This document shows, piece by piece, positions 34,252 to 36,799 of a stretch of DNA of 36,799 bases (within the stretch, counting starts at the first letter, position 1; each line of letters begins with the position of its first letter). The DNA is taken from assembly GCA_003252075.1 (NCBI GenBank), contig QKDO01000081.1, positions 1 to 36,799 on the forward strand, given 5' to 3'. The DNA is from Nitrospirota bacterium. GTDB taxonomy: Bacteria > Nitrospirota > Thermodesulfovibrionia > Thermodesulfovibrionales > UBA6898. A program made the translations under genes and the position numbers. The notes under the pieces are model-generated. The model was not told where the DNA came from, did no database searches, and saw only the letters and a list, made by a program, of their open reading frames with translations.

Positions 34252-34309
34252 TGTAACAATACGTTACAGAGCACGGAAAAGCCGCAACTGCGTCATGGTT
34301 TTTCTGTGC
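34252..34309. repeat. two adjacent inverted repeats between nuoN and a convergent gene
   Basis: TGTAAC-N5-GTTACA (34252-34268) is an operator-like palindrome. Right after it, a 13-bp stem (34271-34283 with 34297-34309, two G-T pairs, 13-nt loop) spans GCACGGAAAAGCC / GGTTTTTCTGTGC. The long stem lies 15 bp before the end of the minus-strand gene and may be a two-way terminator, although no long T run flanks it. Otherwise 34130-34324 holds nothing recognisable. Confidence 0.5.
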
Positions 34310-34324
34310 CAGGCTGGGAATATG

Positions 34325-34798
34325 TTAAAAGACGAATCTGCCGGATTTCATCTCGATCATGAGCGATCCGGATCGTAACACAGCCTCATTGCCAGCTACG
34401 TCAGGACTGAATTGAATCTGCACCGTATGCCTACCGATTTTCAGTCCGCACAGATACCACGAAAAGTTTGCTATGTCAAAATAACCGAATTCTGAAGGTT
34501 CAAAAAAGATTGTTGCCGCAGGGTTAGCCAATACGCCATCAATAAGAGCCTGAAAAGCGATATGCGGTTGCAACGTTGAACCATTTGTTTTTGCCTCTGT
34601 CGAAAAGCGAAGCTCTATGCATTGATTGTTATTGGTGGTAAGTTTGACGGTAGCGTTAAATGCATCAGCCCACACTGTTGCGTCGGGATTCGATACTTCG
34701 GCTGTTTCGCTTATAAAGAGCGTTTTCGCCGATGCAACGCCTTCTGTCAGGACCATCATCAGGCATGCTGCTGATAAGAGAAGCACAATTCGTTTCAT
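34325..34798 (-). CDS. small secreted protein of unknown function
   Basis: A 157-residue protein I do not recognise. The start at 34798 (MKRIVLLLSAACLMMVL) has GGAGG 8 nt upstream. Residues 1-28 form a signal peptide with a likely cut after VASA. The mature part (about 130 residues) is predicted beta-rich, with alternating hydrophobic strands (WADAFNATVKLTT, CIELRFSTEAK, HTVQIQFSPDV). It has just two cysteines (NNQCIEL, WYLCGL), which could form a disulfide. It stands alone with its own promoter. Overall it resembles a small periplasmic or surface beta-sandwich, but no family is assigned. Confidence 0.75.
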   Translation of the reverse strand: MKRIVLLLSAACLMMVLTEGVASAKTLFISETAEVSNPDATVWADAFNATVKLTTNNNQCIELRFSTEAKTNGSTLQPHIAFQALIDGVLANPAATIFFEPSEFGYFDIANFSWYLCGLKIGRHTVQIQFSPDVAGNEAVLRSGSLMIEMKSGRFVF

Positions 34799-34891
34799 GT
34801 CACCGCCCTCCATGGTATGGGTTATATCTTACTTCCAGCAAACAACACATTGCTGAGGCTGCTCAGGTCTTCAGAAGTACTTTCTGACTTA

Positions 34892-34919
34892 ATTATAGCA
34901 ACGGGCGAGGGAAACACAA
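34892..34919 (-). promoter_or_regulatory. promoter of the small secreted protein gene
   Basis: On the minus strand TTGTGT (34919-34914), a 16-bp spacer and an exact TATAAT (34897-34892) lie about 95 bp before the start codon, implying a leader of roughly 85 nt. Confidence 0.6.
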
Positions 34920-34980
34920 TGCGTTCTTACGGGGAAAAAGCGGTCCCGACCCCCCTGCATCATCTCGCTGCATAGGGGTG

Positions 34981-35010
34981 TTTACATTTTCCTGCTCCGG
35001 CAGGTAGAAT
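34981..35010 (+). promoter_or_regulatory. typA promoter with a palindrome in the spacer
   Basis: TTTACA (34981-34986), 18 bp and TAGAAT (35005-35010) fit a sigma-70 promoter. The spacer holds CCTGC-N4-GCAGG (34991-35004), a possible operator. The gene-free stretch 34799-35107 contains this promoter, the opposing promoter at 34892-34919 and a leader of about 90 nt before typA, and nothing else that I can identify. Confidence 0.55.
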
Positions 35011-35107
35011 AAAGACCTGCTGCTGTACGTTTTCAGCGAAGGGCATTCCTGCAGTCTGCAGTTTCCTTCATTTCCTTCAGCAGAAATATCAAAACGGGTG
35101 AGGTGCG

Positions 35108-36799
35108 ATGAAGCGCGAAAATCTAAGGAATATAGCCATTATTGCCCATGTCGATCACGGCAAGACAACGCTGGTGGACGGGTTGCTCAGGCAGTCCGGC
35201 ACCTTTCGCTCCAACGAGAAGGTCCAGGAGAGGGTAATGGACAACATCGACCTTGAGCGCGAGCGCGGCATAACGATCATGGCAAAGAATACGGCTGTCG
35301 ATTATATGGGCACCAAGATCAACATCGTCGATACTCCCGGGCATGCCGATTTCGGCGGCGAAGTGGAGCGCACGCTCAAGATGGTTGACGGCGTGCTTCT
35401 GCTTGTCGATGCGTCGGAGGGGCCGTTACCACAGACGCGGTTCGTGCTTAAAAAAGCTCTTGAACTGAACCTGCCACCGATTATCGTGGTGAATAAGATA
35501 GACAGGCCTGATGCCCGCATCCAGGACGTACTGAACGAAGTGTATGACCTGTTCATCGACCTTGACGCAACCGAGGATCAGCTTGAGTTCCCGATTGCTT
35601 ACACTAACGCAAAACAGGGCGTTGCGAAACTCGGCCTGAACGACGAGGCAACGGACCTGAAACCGCTCTTTGAGCTTATCCTCAAGACCATACCGCCGCC
35701 CGGCGGGGATGAGAACGGACCGCTTCAGCTTCTGGTCACGAATATTGACTACAACGACTATGTCGGAAGGCTCGCGATTGCCAGGGTATTTTCCGGTTCA
35801 GTAAAGGTGGGTGACTGGGTAGCCATGGTGAACAGCCAGGGACAGACCATCAAAACAAAGGTGACGCAGCTCTACGGATTTCAGGGTCTGGCACGGGTAG
35901 ATATTAAGGATGCCTCTGTCGGCGATATCGTTGCCCTTGCGGGCATCGATGGCATCAATATCGGGGATACCATAACGGATATCGAGGATCCCAAGCCGCT
36001 GCCGAGGATCACGGTCGATGAACCGACCATTTCCATGGTCTTTTCCGTCAATACCTCGCCGTTTTCCGGTAAGGATGGAAAGTTCGTGACATCCCGCAAT
36101 TTGAGAGATCGGCTTGAGAAGGAACTTCTCTACAATGTTTCGATAAAAGTGGATTTTAGCAATACGGACTCCTTCAAGGTCATGGGCAGAGGAGAGCTGC
36201 AGCTTGCGATCCTGATCGAGATGATGCGGCGGGAGGGGTACGAGCTTTCGATCTCCATGCCGGAGACGATCACGAAAGAGATCAACGGCAAGGTACATGA
36301 GCCGATGGAGATGCTCGTCATTGATGTGCCTGAGGATTTTGTCGGTGTGGTGACGCAGCAGATCGGTATGCGCAGGGGACGGATGCAGAAGATGCAGAAC
36401 AATGGGCACGGCAGGGTGAGACTCGAGTTCAGGATACCGTCACGCGGACTGATCGGCTTCAGATCACAATTCCTTACCGACACAAGAGGTACGGGACTCC
36501 TGAACCATCTTTTTGACGGGTACGAACCGTGGCAGGGACCTATAGCGAAACGCACTACCGGCGCTCTTGTCGCCGACCGGGCGGGCAAGACCACAACCTA
36601 TGCCCTGTTCCATCTTCAGCCTCGCGGTACGCTTTTCATCCAGGAGAACACGGCAGTTTATGAAGGGATGATCATCGGGGAGAACTCCCGGGACAATGAT
36701 CTTGACGTTAACGTGATCAAGGAGAAAAAGCTTACGAATATGCGGGCATCAGGAGCGGACGAAGCGCTTCAGCTCGTGCCGCCGAGGATTATGAGCCTT
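35108..36799 (+). CDS. typA: ribosome-associated GTPase TypA/BipA, 3' end beyond the window
   Basis: A translational GTPase of the EF-G superfamily that acts in ribosome assembly and stress adaptation. 564 codons are present of about 600. GTP-binding motifs are in order: [10 protein letters not shown] (G1), ERGITI (G2), [11 protein letters not shown] (G3) and NKIDRPDAR (G4). The TypA-specific C-terminal region is recognisable from [20 protein letters not shown], separating it from LepA and EF-G. The ATG at 35108 follows GAGGTG. The right edge cuts it at PRIMSL, shortly before the usual end. Confidence 0.97.
   Translation, partial: MKRENLRNIAIIAHVDHGKTTLVDGLLRQSGTFRSNEKVQERVMDNIDLERERGITIMAKNTAVDYMGTKINIVDTPGHADFGGEVERTLKMVDGVLLLVDASEGPLPQTRFVLKKALELNLPPIIVVNKIDRPDARIQDVLNEVYDLFIDLDATEDQLEFPIAYTNAKQGVAKLGLNDEATDLKPLFELILKTIPPPGGDENGPLQLLVTNIDYNDYVGRLAIARVFSGSVKVGDWVAMVNSQGQTIKTKVTQLYGFQGLARVDIKDASVGDIVALAGIDGINIGDTITDIEDPKPLPRITVDEPTISMVFSVNTSPFSGKDGKFVTSRNLRDRLEKELLYNVSIKVDFSNTDSFKVMGRGELQLAILIEMMRREGYELSISMPETITKEINGKVHEPMEMLVIDVPEDFVGVVTQQIGMRRGRMQKMQNNGHGRVRLEFRIPSRGLIGFRSQFLTDTRGTGLLNHLFDGYEPWQGPIAKRTTGALVADRAGKTTTYALFHLQPRGTLFIQENTAVYEGMIIGENSRDNDLDVNVIKEKKLTNMRASGADEALQLVPPRIMSL

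Overview
This window looks like a chromosomal segment of an anaerobic, respiring Gram-negative bacterium. The combination of a complete 14-gene complex I operon, a periplasmic sensor kinase with heme c motifs, HndC/HydB-type NADH-oxidoreductase subunits and moderate GC fits Nitrospirota (Thermodesulfovibrionia-like) or a relative of Desulfobacterota. That placement is inference from gene content; there is no rRNA here to settle it.

Layout. (1) Positions 1-4.8 kb, minus strand: housekeeping genes panC (cut by the left edge), ispG and mltG, then groEL and groES. The chaperonin operon has a perfect CIRCE operator overlapping its -10 box, and a strong intrinsic terminator lies after groEL. (2) 4.8-7.0 kb, minus strand: a tightly overlapping trio of a stand-alone HATPase protein, a rhomboid protease and a zinc-ribbon protein with a degenerate receiver. 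(3) 7.2-9.0 kb, plus strand: a secreted PQQ-type sugar dehydrogenase with two C-terminal Ig-like repeats, followed by a large nested inverted repeat. (4) 9.2-19.6 kb, minus strand: an 11-gene unit. Read from its promoter side it encodes a sensor kinase with periplasmic c-heme motifs, a lone receiver, a receiver fused to a GcvH-like domain without the lipoyl lysine, a receiver fused to a NuoE [2Fe-2S] domain, a small [2Fe-2S] ferredoxin, an HndC/HydB-type NuoF-like flavoprotein, a NuoG/FdhA-like subunit without the catalytic Cys/Sec, and a DRTGG / anti-sigma-type ATPase / DRTGG / PHP accessory set of the kind usually found beside [FeFe]-hydrogenases. No hydrogenase catalytic subunit is present. 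(5) 19.7-34.1 kb, plus strand: nuoABCDEFGHIJKLMN, divergent from region 4. (6) 34.3-36.8 kb: a small secreted protein of unknown function (minus) and typA/bipA (plus, cut by the right edge).

Two things stand out. First, nuoB carries an in-frame TGA exactly at the first of the two adjacent cysteines that bind cluster N2, with intact conserved sequence on both sides; it is either a candidate selenocysteine or a one-base error or mutation. Second, region 4 looks like a phosphorelay physically fused to an NADH-oxidising flavoprotein. A heme/redox kinase sits with receivers covalently joined to an electron-transfer subunit, next to a complete second NADH-input module (E'F'G') and facing the canonical complex I operon across a short shared intergenic region. 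I infer a redox-sensing, phosphorylation-modulated NADH oxidoreductase, possibly bifurcating, that may be an alternative or parallel electron input to complex I.
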